DNA of 64,000 bases. Origin: Dasyornis broadbenti (Eukaryota; Chordata; Aves; Passeriformes; Dasyornithidae). Of this stretch, positions 1-12,600 are shown one piece after another (the first letter of the stretch is position 1; each line of letters begins with the position of its first letter). The notes under the pieces were generated by a model that worked only from the letters and a program-made list of their open reading frames with translations, was not told the origin of the DNA and ran no database searches. The position numbers were made by a program, and so were the translations under genes. The stretch spans positions 4,533,727-4,597,726 of the forward strand of contig VZRN01011461.1 in assembly GCA_013397935.1 (NCBI GenBank), read 5' to 3'.

Positions 1-1859
1 ATCAAGGGAGAAAAAACCACAGGCATCACATTTCTCTTGTTTGTGCCTCAGGTTGTTGAGGAAAGAAACTATTTTATTCAAGGCACAGAATGAAAACAGT
101 TATTTAAAATCCCTGTGAGGGCAAGCAAATGTTGTTTCATTTGGCTATGTCCATCCATCAAATACTTGTAAAACAGTGGTTCACATTACTAAAACAATGA
201 AGAGATTAAATTTTTAATAGGTGTATTAGGCTGACAAAACAGAAAAGATGATTGTAAAGTGAACTGTTTAAATTAGAACGTTTGATTATCTCTTCTAGGA
301 GGAATTACTTGCTTAGTCTATTATGTCTGTATACATTCTTGAAGAACATTGGATTAATGTACAATTCCTTTATTCCTATGGAACTTCTGTTGGTATATTG
401 AAATATGCGAATGGATTTGCTTTTGTTTAATTCTGAGCTATTGAGAAATCAGTAAGAAAGGAAGTCAGAGGTCCTTAAAGGAATTAAGAGTCCTTAAGAA
501 AATAGCCATTACTTTAGGGGTGCCCACTTCCTGCCTCAAATATATTAGCAAGTTTATTTCTCCTGTTTCAAACTCAGAAGGACACTAAATTGTTGAAAAC
601 AAAGCTTGTGTCTACAGAAGAAATATGCGCTGTCTGCAGCTAAGAGTGGAGGGGTGCCAGCAAAAGAGCTGGTTCGTGGCCCCAGGCTGTAGCCAGCTGC
701 CCCAGTGGTCTTTCAGTACCACTTTGTGAAGCCACACTGAGGACTCTGTGAGGAGAACAGAGCTGGCTCTAATTCATACACAGGAGGGGTTTGCAAAGTT
801 ATTTTAAAGTCATTACAGTCTTTCAGTCTGACTCTGAAGAGAGCTGTGAAGCAGTGTTGTGACTGCAGTGGGGGGAAGGAGGAGGGTAACACCCTTCAGT
901 AGGGAGGCAGGTAAAGGTAAATGGCCAGGGGTTGAAATGGGCACACTCTGAGTGCTGTCACTGCTGAAAATGTAGTCTGGTGACACTACAGCCATAAAGA
1001 ATAGAAGGATACAACTTGCCCGAACCATAGGCTTCCAAGGGATATACCTGAGGCATGGGGGTCACTGAACTCTCAATAAAAATGAGCCAGGCACACATAA
1101 TTTTAATATTTTTGCGAAGTTTCTCTCTTTCTCTGTGTTAAGGAATGGTGCATTGTTTCAAAGGAGCTCCTGCAGATTGCCTTAATCACAGGGTTATAGA
1201 GGAGGGTGTGCTGTATGGCAGGCATGGGAGTAGGGAGACAGCTGGAGCAGGCGGGAGAGCCTGGGGTTTTGCCTGTCCAAACAGCTGTGGGACTGCAGGA
1301 TATATGAGAGGGCAGCTTTGGGGGACCTGTCAGAGACCCATTGCACCCCACACTGCTACGGTGTCATGGCAGGATAATGAAAACAGGTGATTGCAAAGCC
1401 TTGTGATCCAGAATAAAGGGGGAATTGACCCCGTAGCAGCAGCAGGGCCTGGCAGCTGCAGGGAGTACCCACAGAAGCAGGGCAATACCAGGACTGCTGG
1501 TCACCCCTGAACCATCACAGCATGATGCTCTCTTCTCCTTATGTAGGGAAATAATCTGCACAGTTAATGATTCTGTCCATCATGCCTTTAATAAAAGAGC
1601 AATAACAAAACCTGTGGGTGTACTATAAATGGAAGGCACACTACCGCCTCACAGTCCTCAACAAAATCTACACCAAAAATAAAGTTCTGCTTAGCTTTGC
1701 AGGAGGAGCTGGAGGAGAAGCACTGGTGTTTCTCTGTCAGCAGGATGGCATTCTTAAACCCAGCTTAAGCACATTCTTTTTATTCCCAAAGCTGTGTTTT
1801 CTACTTCCAGCTCAACTTCTCTCCCAGTTTGACCTGCTTCAAATTAGGAGAGAAGTTGC

Positions 1860-1912
1860 TTTTTGGTATGGGCATCATACCAAAATGAACAGTTTTTTGG
1901 TATGGGCATCAT
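1860..1912. repeat. Short duplication with a perfect hairpin
   Basis: TTTTTGGTATGGGCATCAT occurs at 1860-1878 and again at 1894-1912. The first copy starts a perfect inverted repeat: TTTTGGTATG (1861-1870), loop GGCAT (1871-1875), CATACCAAAA (1876-1885). The second copy lacks the right arm. This resembles a local replication-slippage or template-switch event. No mobile element family is recognised. Confidence 0.85.
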
Positions 1913-2249
1913 TGCACCTGCTGAACAGGGTACCTGCATATTCCCATGGGGACCAGCAGCAGCTCTCTATGAACCACCAGCCAAACTAAGTGTTTATTTA
2001 TTGAAAAGCACTGGTCAAAAATGTAAGTGCTTTGGGTGCAGATACTCAGCTTTGGATTATGTTGTACTGAAACAGCAGTATTGCTGCTGCTGTGTATGTT
2101 GCTGGCTTGTTTAGTTCCCTGATGAAGTTGTGTTTAAAGACGTCAGAACTGTGGAAAGCAGGCTCTAGTATCTCTCCAAAACTAGGACAGAAATTTCTAA
2201 TACACTGAAATAGAAAATAATGAATACCATTCTCCTAAAACTCACAATC

Positions 2250-2330
2250 AAAACAAAGAGCTAAAAGGACCATGAGCCATATGCTATCTAGATCAGCCCT
2301 TATGCGTTACATTTCTAAACATTACATGAT
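2250..2330 (-). repeat. Possible degraded CR1 LINE 3' end
   Basis: The stretch AAAAGGACCATGAG followed by CTATCTAGATCAGCCC recalls the sauropsid CR1 3' region (GGAAGGGACC...TCATCTAGTCCA). The match is short and imperfect, and no terminal octamer repeat is seen, so this is tentative. Confidence 0.3.
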
Positions 2331-5300
2331 ATCCATGAAACTGCTGTTCAGGCCTTCAACAGGCATAGGATTAAACACAATTCATGTCAGGAAACTAAGT
2401 AATAATAATTAGCACATTTCCTAGATGGGGGCACCACAGACAAGGAGGTCATTCTTCCAGGGAATGGAGAGAATAAAAAGAAATTTGTGGCTACATTATA
2501 CAAAAGTAACAAAAACTACTTTGCACTATGTGGCTGGTATATAATTTTGGATAGTTGCCCAAAATGGGCACTGGCTCTAGTCCATTTTTTTTAAAGCTTG
2601 AAGCAACGTTGTGGGATTGCAAATTTATTTGATATTGAATTCAGACAGCAGGGGGGGAGAGAAAATAAAACTAGGGGCCATAGAAACTGTAAATAAAAAA
2701 TAAGTTACACCTATCAAGAGATCCTGTATAGAGCTTTTCCTGTGAATTCACTGCACATTCATCCTATGCCCTGAAAAATCAAAAAACCATTTCACCAGAT
2801 GTTTAGAAAGTATGTGGAGTGTGTACATTGTGTTTTCACAGGATATATTACACTGACCAGAGCACAGACTTTAGATGAAAGAAAATACAAGAGATCAGAA
2901 AATGTAATTTTAATTTTGTCTATTATTGAGGACTTGGTTAATTTTGTGTTTTTTCACTGGAACTAAGTGGAATGGAAGAGGTAAGGATTAACATTGTCCT
3001 TTGAAGAGACTCTTTTATTATTTTTACGTAGAAAGGACTACTTTCTAACTACTGCTTGTGTTACCCCTTATACCAGAGTGTTAGGAAAACAGGAAAACAG
3101 AATATGGAAAGAGTCATCTTCTTGCCTTTCTGTTACTAAGAGAGCAGGCTCTTAGGAAACTGCAAAATACTGATTGAATTGCATTTCAGAAGCACTTGGG
3201 GCTTGTAAACTAAGGTTTACAAAACCACTTTCATCATAAAGATAAAATCTGTTATTTAAGTGCTCCATAGATCCCTGAAGAAGTCTATCTAGTGCCTACA
3301 CCAAACATCAACTATCTTGTTCTTTGGTAACATGAAGGGAAGTTTCTGATACTTGCAGAAGACCTAGTCTGGGTGATAACATTTGGTGTTGTCAGATAAT
3401 GACCTTTTCCACAGGTGATATCCAGCAGTATGATACCAAAAACCTCAAAAATTCCATTTCATTAACAGAGAACCGTTTTGGCAAGGGTAACAGGTGCTTC
3501 CAGTAACTTGTATTTACTTATTAGTCCACAAGCTATGTAGATGTAAACATACTGACTTGCAAAAAAAAAAGAAAATAAAAAAAATAAGTGAGAAGCAGTA
3601 TATTTTCATTCCTTCCAAAGATTTGATTTGTTCCCATAAGAACGTGCTCATCTTCCATTAATCTCTATTTATCTTGGTAAATAAATGAATGGTATAATTT
3701 CCCCATTTTTAAATGTCAGAGACAAGGCAGATTTTAAATCACTTCCTATATCAAAAAAGGCCACATGAATTTGAAATTTTGACATAATTGAGAACATCTG
3801 ACTGAACTATTGAATAAAAATTTTTTTCACATGTGTACTAGTAACTTCAAGCAACAGTGAACAATTCTTTACAGGTTTAGTGATTTTGTTATTGGCTTTC
3901 TGATAGAAGACTAACCTAAGGGGCCTGGGTGTTAAAGACACATGTTTCAGTGACAAGGATAGTTGATATGTTACCACTGGCATTTTCAGTATTTGGTTTG
4001 TATTTAATGAAGATTCTCATCTGGAAAATGTTAGTTTTGTCATCTGCATTTTCAAGTGAACTGGTTGTGAAAAACTGTTCACCAAAGCAGCTGTAAACAG
4101 TTTTGTTTCTTCCTAAAAGTAGTGCTAGGTCTGGTTACTAGAACTTCAAATTATATATATTAATGCCATCATATACCATAGCAAGAAAACTGCACCTCCC
4201 TGAAATAAACAGGTCACTTTCTATCTGCAAAGATATTAAAATGCCCAGGGAAGGCATCAGACTACAGTTGCCTGTTCATGCCTGTATCAGCAGAGACACA
4301 AAACTGAAATGCAACCTTGTCTCCTGTTCCCAGACTGCACCATACCCTTTCAGGTGTGAAAGGATGCGTTTAAGAGCTACAGCAACTACTTTGTGCCCAA
4401 GAAGGCTGGCAAAAGTACCTGTAAAAGCAGGGCAGAGAGTCTATTGCAGAAGCAGAGGATTGATCCGGGCCAGGGCTTTCGAAATCACTGCTCGCATTCT
4501 GCCCTTCTCCCTGGAAGCCCGCCACAGCACCACATGAGGTATGACAGTGATGTAGGCATAAAGTAGATATTATATTAGTTCCCTTTATGTAGGAAGCTGA
4601 AAATTATCTGACTCAAGACAGCTGCCTTGACTATTTGGACTTAATAGATTCCCTGATCAGGCAGAAAGCTGCAAAGAAAATGAGATTCAGTAACTCACAG
4701 TGGTTCAAGGAGATGTCAGTTGCATATAAGGGATGTGCACAGATAATGCTTTTATGGTACTGACTGTCTCAGGCTTGATCAAAAGCTGCTAATCTTAATA
4801 CACCTCTTTTCCTTGACTTCAATGAGCTTTGGATTGGGCCCTTTGAGAGCAGATATAAGCTAAAAATATTGCAGCACCAAGACCATGCAAAGTCAGTAGA
4901 GAAATATGATCAAATTTATCATTATAATACTCAGCAGTTTGTAAACTCATTAACATTTGCAGAGAACATGCTGTTTTACCTGTGACCTGTACATTCTGGA
5001 AAGCTTGGGAGAAATGCCACTCCGAGAAATATTGATGGCAAAGGTATTTTGGGGTGAGTATGATGAAGCCATGTGGCATAGTTTAATTGAAGCTGCTATG
5101 GGATGCAAATGACAAGTCACTCTGCATCTAAAGAATTAGAGAGATTCCACAGAGTGGGGTTCAGGTTTGTGAAATTCCACAGGAAAGTGGGAGTCACTTA
5201 GGTTAGCAAGATACTGCCTGCAAATTAAAACCCATTCCATACAGTAGGGAGCATTTATAGTAACAAGAGTCAACACTATTAATATCCCCCATTCCACCTA

Positions 5301-5676
5301 TGCTAAATGTTGTTTCAAACCTGCAAGTACTGAGGGCAAAAAGTGTAAGTTCTGGGTTAGATCAGTAATACCAGATGCACACAGGGATCTCCTGTAGTCA
5401 CTAAAAAGAATATCAGAGGACAAAAAAAAGAATTATATAACAAGCATGAAACTATTTACAGACTGAATAGAGAATTGTGAATATTTTGCTGCAGCAGAAC
5501 ACATTGGAGAGTCAGCAGCCATTGTCTCACGAGAAAGAAGAACATATATAGTGCTTGAAACACTTTTATATGAAAAGAATCTTTCCATTAAGAATTTTTT
5601 TGAAACTGTATGGTTTTCCCAGTATGTCAGGACTTTTCCAAAAAAGACATTAAAGACTGCTGATAGTTTTGTGGGG

Positions 5677-5703
5677 TTTTTTTTTTTTTTTTTGGTTTTT
5701 TTT
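5677..5703. repeat. Poly-T tract
   Basis: Seventeen T, two G, then eight T. A low-complexity run, possibly the reverse of an old retroposon poly-A tail, but no element body is recognised beside it. Confidence 0.85.
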
Positions 5704-6633
5704 GAGTTGTTAATCCCTATCCCATGTATGCAATATTTGCAGCTCCTTATCTTTAACAACTGGCCATAACTAAAGGAAAAGGTAAAGAGACTTTTGTATT
5801 TTCACAACGTGCTTTACAGCAGCCTCAAAATTATGCCATCCTGGCAAATTACTTAGTTCTGGGTTCCATCCTGTATAGCATTTATTCTCTATCTTCCAGG
5901 AATCAAAGTAACTACTGAAAATTCTAGAATATTATTTTACTTTCAAGAGACAGAGGGTTAATCTATTTATATCAGGTTGACAAATGCTTTTAGGAAAAGA
6001 TCAAAGTTTAGGAATATCAGAATAGATCTCCTAGAACAATTTGGCAAAGGAATGTGAGTTGATCAGTCAAGAACAGATATTAAGGAAATCAACTAATATC
6101 CTGAATCACACACCCATATATGCAATAGGAATGTATTTGTTGTGTGCATTAAAAAAAAGAAAAGAAAATAAATACAGAAAAATAAAATAGCTTTGAAAAT
6201 TTATCCATGTCTCTCTTAACTCAGGTCTTGGCTTCACTGCTGAAACGTTTAAATGTGCAGCTGGGGGAAGGGAGAAACAGGAATTTCTGATGTACACATT
6301 TGTCCAGTAGGAGCTAGATGGAACTGCCAGCTTATTACACATGGACCATTGAACACCAAGCAAACGCCACTCTCTCCCTCCTGCACATTTGCAGTGTCTG
6401 TGGATTTCCTCATGTGGTTACTTATCGTATTAGCTCAAGGGAAAAGCTCTAATTGCATTCACATGAAAGCAAAATCTTCAGAATATGCTCTTTCCATTAG
6501 TATTCTTCTCCTTTTTCCTATTATCAGTTAGGGTTTGACAGAGCTCTCAGGATTATAAGCATATTTTACACTTCTAGTTTTATTATTATACGATGCCAAA
6601 GCAAGTAAAGGAGAAATTAAACAAGTATTTATT

Positions 6634-6651
6634 AAAAAAAAAAAAAAAAAA
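6634..6651. repeat. Poly-A tract of 18
   Basis: An uninterrupted run of 18 A in SHISA9 intron 2. No retroposed gene or SINE body is recognised upstream. Confidence 0.9.
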
Positions 6652-9600
6652 GTCACTAAAATATGACTCCTGGTTCAGAAACATAGCAGCAGTTTGGCTT
6701 CACAGCCCACATGCTGATTATAGGAGCTGCTGAGTAAAATTATAGGACTTGGATATTACAGAGGATATCTGGATAGATCATAGACCCAATGGAACTAATT
6801 TCTGCTTTAAATCTATGAACCCACCCAGTCCTTGCCACTAGGAGGTGGTCAGAGATGGAGGCTGGCTGGTGTGAACATATTGGTGTGGACCACAGTTCTG
6901 CCCATTCACTTTTCCCTTTCCTTCTCCCTCAGAGAAGGAATTTAGCACTGAGATCCCTTTAGCCTTGAGCCCATTGTAACAACAGGGAGAAGAGAAATCA
7001 CAGGGACTCCACCTTCCCCAACAGCCCAGGGACTCTGTCAGTCTGTCAGAGAACCACTTCCCCCAACACCTCCACCTGAAATTCAGTCAATCAGTAAAGC
7101 TAACAACCTTCTGTTTAAAAAGCCTCTAATTTTTTTCAGTAAGACTGACTGTATTCATAAATTAGACATTTGCTAATAAACACTCTCATCCCTTAAATCT
7201 GCTTAAGGGAACAGGTTACTGATACTATTAAGAAACTGGGAAACTTTTCAGATTATTTAATGCTCAAAGGATTAGAAATCTAGTGATGTATAGTTTAGGC
7301 TGCAAACTTACCAGCTGGCCACTGTTATCTTCACTATGGCTGTATTTAAACTGGGGATCCACATGTGACAAGTGCCACATTCTATCTCATCATCCAGCCT
7401 CTTAAGGTTTTAGTTTTTTTCTTACAGAAATAAGGCAATGCCTACATCCATTTCAGTAGTAGGAGTTTTTAAAATTTTTAAATTTTAAAAATACTATAAC
7501 AGTCTTATTTGAAGCTTTATTTGAAGCTTATTGAAGCTTTTTTCCCATTTTCTCCCTAAAATGAGCTCCTGATTAGTACCAATTCCTAATTTTTTCAAAG
7601 TGTTTATTTTAATAACTGTGTTAACCTGGAGTTGCAAGGAAACTGGAAAGTGTTCTCTAGTCAGCAACCGTGATCATGACAGACTTGCCAAGATGTTCAT
7701 GACCTCTAGAAATCCTTAAGGTTTTGATCAGCATTTCCTTATCCCCAATACTCCATTGTTTCTGTTTTAAATTACCTCTCAGTGTCTCCAGGGTAGGTAA
7801 TAATGTTAATGTCAGTGATACAACAGATGTGAGTTAATGTGAGTGATACAAGTATCCTTGGATTATGAGATGGGAATATCTTGACTTTCTAAACAGTGAT
7901 AGTGTTTATTGTATTATAGTTCTGAAATTATTATAGTACTATGCTGATACAAATTACACTGCTGCACATCAAGCATATTTATTTAAAATATAGTGAATAG
8001 ATTCCAAAGACTGCCAAAGGCAATGAAAGACTATACCTCACTGTCCCCAGTTTTGTATCAGGATGAGAGTGCTATTGTAACCTTCACATTATGTTGCACT
8101 AACTGCTAAAATCAGATTATACAAATTTCTCGACTTTTCTGTGCCTACAGAGCTTAGTTACCATAATTATAATGCATTGTAAATAATGGGTGAAAGATCA
8201 TGCTGCTGCTGCTAAAATACATTTGTTTGCTTTGAAGTGTGCAATGAATTAATCCAGGGCATCTTGTGATTGTAACTGCAGATTAGAATAGAAAACATCG
8301 CTCTCAGAAGGCTCATTTTGTTTATATATTCATAAAAAGGTTCTTCCCCACTAATACCTAAACGCAAGTTGATAGCAAGATGAGGATTGCTTACATGGCT
8401 GAGGAAAAGATTCTCCAATGTCAGTGCTGCACTGAGAATATAATGTGCTGTGCATGTTGCATATTGTGTAGCACATGTAGGGAATATACATCAATGTATG
8501 TTGCTATGTAAACTGTGGCAGCTTAAACACTCTTTGTGTGTAAATGGCCTAAATTCATAAATTTGAAGTGGAATGTCATATTCCATTGTAGAACACATAC
8601 AGAATTGCAGTATCCTGAAGTGATAACATTAAAGTATGTAGGAAAACACAATTATTTGTTTCAAAACCCCATATTTGTTATTCTAAGTCAAGTAGCACAA
8701 CTTCAAGCTTCTAAAAACTCATAACACTTTTTCAGCTACAGTCGGTGTTGAAGCTGAGACAAACATATGCTGTCTTTTCCTATATCACCTTTATGGATCC
8801 TTATGCTGCAATGACATTTTAATAGGAAGTTGTTTTCTTCCATGCATTTATAAGTGTTTTCATTGATTTTTTAATTAATGGTGGCCTCTAAACAAGTAGG
8901 ATTTTTTTCTGTAAGTTACACAGCATTACATAAATTTACATATAGGTGATCACTTCCAGAACCCAATGTCAGGTATTAGCTATTTCATTTCATCTCTTCT
9001 GGCAGTGTTTCTCTAGAATACTTGCTTTGTCACCAACTGTGGCTTATCTTCATTGCACTGTTGGGTACAGAAAGGCAGAATCACAAATATGAAGGCAAGA
9101 AAAGCTTTGATGCGCAAGAAAGATCCTGGGAGAGAGAGTGCTGGAACAATGGGATCATCCAAGAGATAATCTGTGGGGTGTGGAGAATGAGACTTGGCCT
9201 GGCCTGCTGGGTAAATCATTAAGTTATTATTGCATGGTATATATGATGACACTGGTTTTCAGGCTTATTTTTGCTTACTCATTTTCTGATATTATTGAAC
9301 TGTGGCTTAAAAAGAAAAATATCATATGGTTATTATCCTAACCTCTACTGAAGAAATTAGGTTGATACAGGGTCAAAATCCGGTCCAGGCAATTTTACCC
9401 ATGTGGGTAATGAGTGTTCTGCAGATACAGCTCTCTGTTCTGAAAGTTCAGTGGGCTATGCAGGCTGCTCCAGGTGTTCCACACTACCCAGTTCTGAAAT
9501 TTTGAATCCTTTTTTTAAAAAAGAATCCTTGGAACACCTTAAATAGAACCCACTCTCTCCATGTGCCTTCTGACATCTTCTTTGTGAAATGTGGCTCTTC

Positions 9601-12600
9601 ATTGTCATCTTCCTTTGACAGTTTCTCTCATCTCTTACGTTCAATACATCTGCTCTGAGCAATTTACCTTTTCATCTGGCATTTCTTTATGTTAAGCCTC
9701 TGCTGATCCTCATCGTGAATTGGATCTGCGCGGCTTGCTGATATTGGATCCTGCAGTTTGCCAGCCCTTGTTTGCTCTGACTGGCAGTGATAGCAGTGCA
9801 CAGCACTTCAGACAGCAGTGGCAGCAGCAATCTGTGCTAGCCAGTTGTAGGTATCTGAACATAAATATGATAATGCTGTAATGCTGGACCACAGCCAGCT
9901 CTTCACTGGCTTCTGCAACACCAGTCTACAATATGGAGCACAAAGATAACCTGGTGCTCGGAGGTATTCAGCTTGCAGGCAGTCAGATTGGAAAAAAAAG
10001 CTCAGGTTTGCTTAAATGGCCACAGCTCAAGCTGTAAGGCCTCATCATTTCTTATATGGAGGGACTGTCAGGAACTGTTTCAACATAAGCAAAAAAGCTC
10101 TCCACATCTTAATCAGGGTATAGATGGTGAGAATGACAGTTAGGAGCTGTCACTGATTGCAAATCCACAGGCAGAGCAAGCAGTCTGCATGCTGCTCACA
10201 GTTATTTCACACAGGTCAAATCTGGGGAAATCCATGGCTGCAAGTTACTATGAGAACAGTTCAAAAGGATTCTTCAGATAATGGAGTATTGATCATGACA
10301 TACTGACTGCCAGGATTCAGTCATGCATGTGATGTTGGACTATGACAAGCATATGTTCTAGTTTTAATTATACTGGGTGATAGTTTAGATGAAATTATTC
10401 CTCTTCTGTTAATTCCTTCCAAGCTGACAGGATTTGTTAGGATCTATATGAGAAGAGTATTCTTAAAGTTACCAGCTCATGGTCACCAACTTTCAGGGTG
10501 CACTGATCTCAAACTCTAAACAGACTACAGGTATATGGGGAAAGTTAATCCATTTCTACATACACAGATTTCCCACAGGGAAATATGCACTTAGGACTTC
10601 ACCTTTTGTAATTCGCTAGTTAGCCTCAGGTTGCTTAACACCTTTGCATCCTTGAAACTGTGCAGTACCTTCCTACCCAAGAGTGTCACAAGCCATAAAG
10701 GAGAATTAATGCAGCTTTTGAACTCCATTAACTATTGTGTGCATTTTCCACTTGGAAGCTTCTAGCACACACTTAACATCATGTCAAGTAGAAATAAGAA
10801 TAATTAGCAGTTAATAAACCATTTGCCAACTTTTGAGCTTGTATTTTCTTTCATGATCTGACCTCCTAGCATATCCTGACTTCTTTCAGACTTTCCTGTA
10901 CAATTAATTTAGACACTACAAACCAGGCAGGTATCTTCCTGAGAAGTAAGTTCTTTGATCCACGTGGAAGAGGATGTACCATACCTTATTCTATCGTTCT
11001 TTCCTTGTTTTTCTGGAATTCCCAGCCTTTGATGACTAGATCTCACTATTTGATGATTACAGACTCTCAGAGCAGCATCTCAGTACTTATGTGATTTATG
11101 GATCCAAACTTTGTGCTAACAATGCCCTGTAGCATTTTATCGCACTCAGTAAATAACCTGAGGTTTATTGTTCTTAAAAGAGAACAAGGGTAATGTAATT
11201 TTTATTTTGTCTAGCTGTCTGTTGCTCCCTCTAGTAGCTTTTAACTCCTTTGCCCATTTTGGTGTTACTGAGATCTCAAGGATGAGATGTTTCTACAGCT
11301 GTTAGGAAAACAAATGGCTTGCTGAATGGAGACAAAAAGCTGAAGCACAAACTTTATAGTTTTTGCTTGGTTTGTTCTGCTTGCTGGTCGTCAGCATATG
11401 TATCCCAGGATAGGTAACTCTGAAAAGGTCAGAGATTATTCTTTGGCCAAACCAAATCAAGAAACACAGGAGGAACCTGAGGTCGCATGTGGGTTATTGG
11501 GATGCAGAGGGGCTGGAGGGGAGAGGCACAATCCATCCTCTTCCTGATGAACAGACACAAGAGGTGGTAAAGAGGAAAGGAAAACTTTAGTGTTATTCCA
11601 GTGGACAATTTCAGCAGAATAAAGCACTAAATTACAGAGACCAGATTTTCATGGACCACTTGTCTTCCTTTCTAAAAATGTTTGGGTGATTTTGACACTT
11701 ATAAAATCTGAAAATCTTTTCTTATGCATAGGGCAGATAGGTGATTCACACTTCCCAGCATAGCCCTAGTTCCGTCTCTGCTTCCAGAAACATCTTCATC
11801 TATCTCTTTATGTTTGTAGAAATGATGGAAAAGGTGTCACCTAGGAAATATAGTGTAGCTTGCAAATAAATATTTCAAAGCAGATTTTCACAAGTAAATG
11901 TTAATGGCTCTAAAATGCTAGACTATGACAATACAAGATCATCATATTATAAAGTGTGTCATTTGTATGTGTTTGAAAGGAACCCTGCAGCACTGCTGGT
12001 CTTTACTGTAATTTTCTTACTCTGAGAGGAAATAATCCTAATATATTTGCATAAAATTATCTAGACCTCTTTATAAGATGCATAGGATCACAGTCAGAAA
12101 AAAAATTAGTCAGCTAATAATTAGATGAGTGCATCAAATTATTAATATAATGAACAAATTGTAGAAAGAGATAGCTTAATAATATAATTGTATTTTTTGT
12201 GCTTATCCTCTATGTCTCCTAAAATGTGGACACTTTCAAAGAACCATAAATAATTTTACTTTTAATATTCTTAAAGATTCAGAAGTTTCTGGTATTTGCT
12301 ACTGGTTTTGCTACAAACATTTTTATCCAGACTTACTGCCTGGTCTTTCTATCACCACAATCATACCTTTGCATGGTTAAGGTAAAATTCAAGTTTACTG
12401 ACTTTGATGCAAAAACTTGTACACACAAAATTAATCCAGAGAAATACTAAGGAGATGGCCTTATAAGTGAATTTTGCCATTATAAATCTTAAAGAGACCT
12501 TTATTCTAGTTAAATACTTAGGCAAAAACCCTCTGCAAATATCTTACCCCTTCTGATTTTCTATGGATTCATGAAGGTGTTTTCTGGGGCTAATTATTTC

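Noticed and set aside
4163..4537. 124-codon plus-strand open frame
   Set aside because: No recognisable domain, no splice context or promoter, and typical of chance length in this window.
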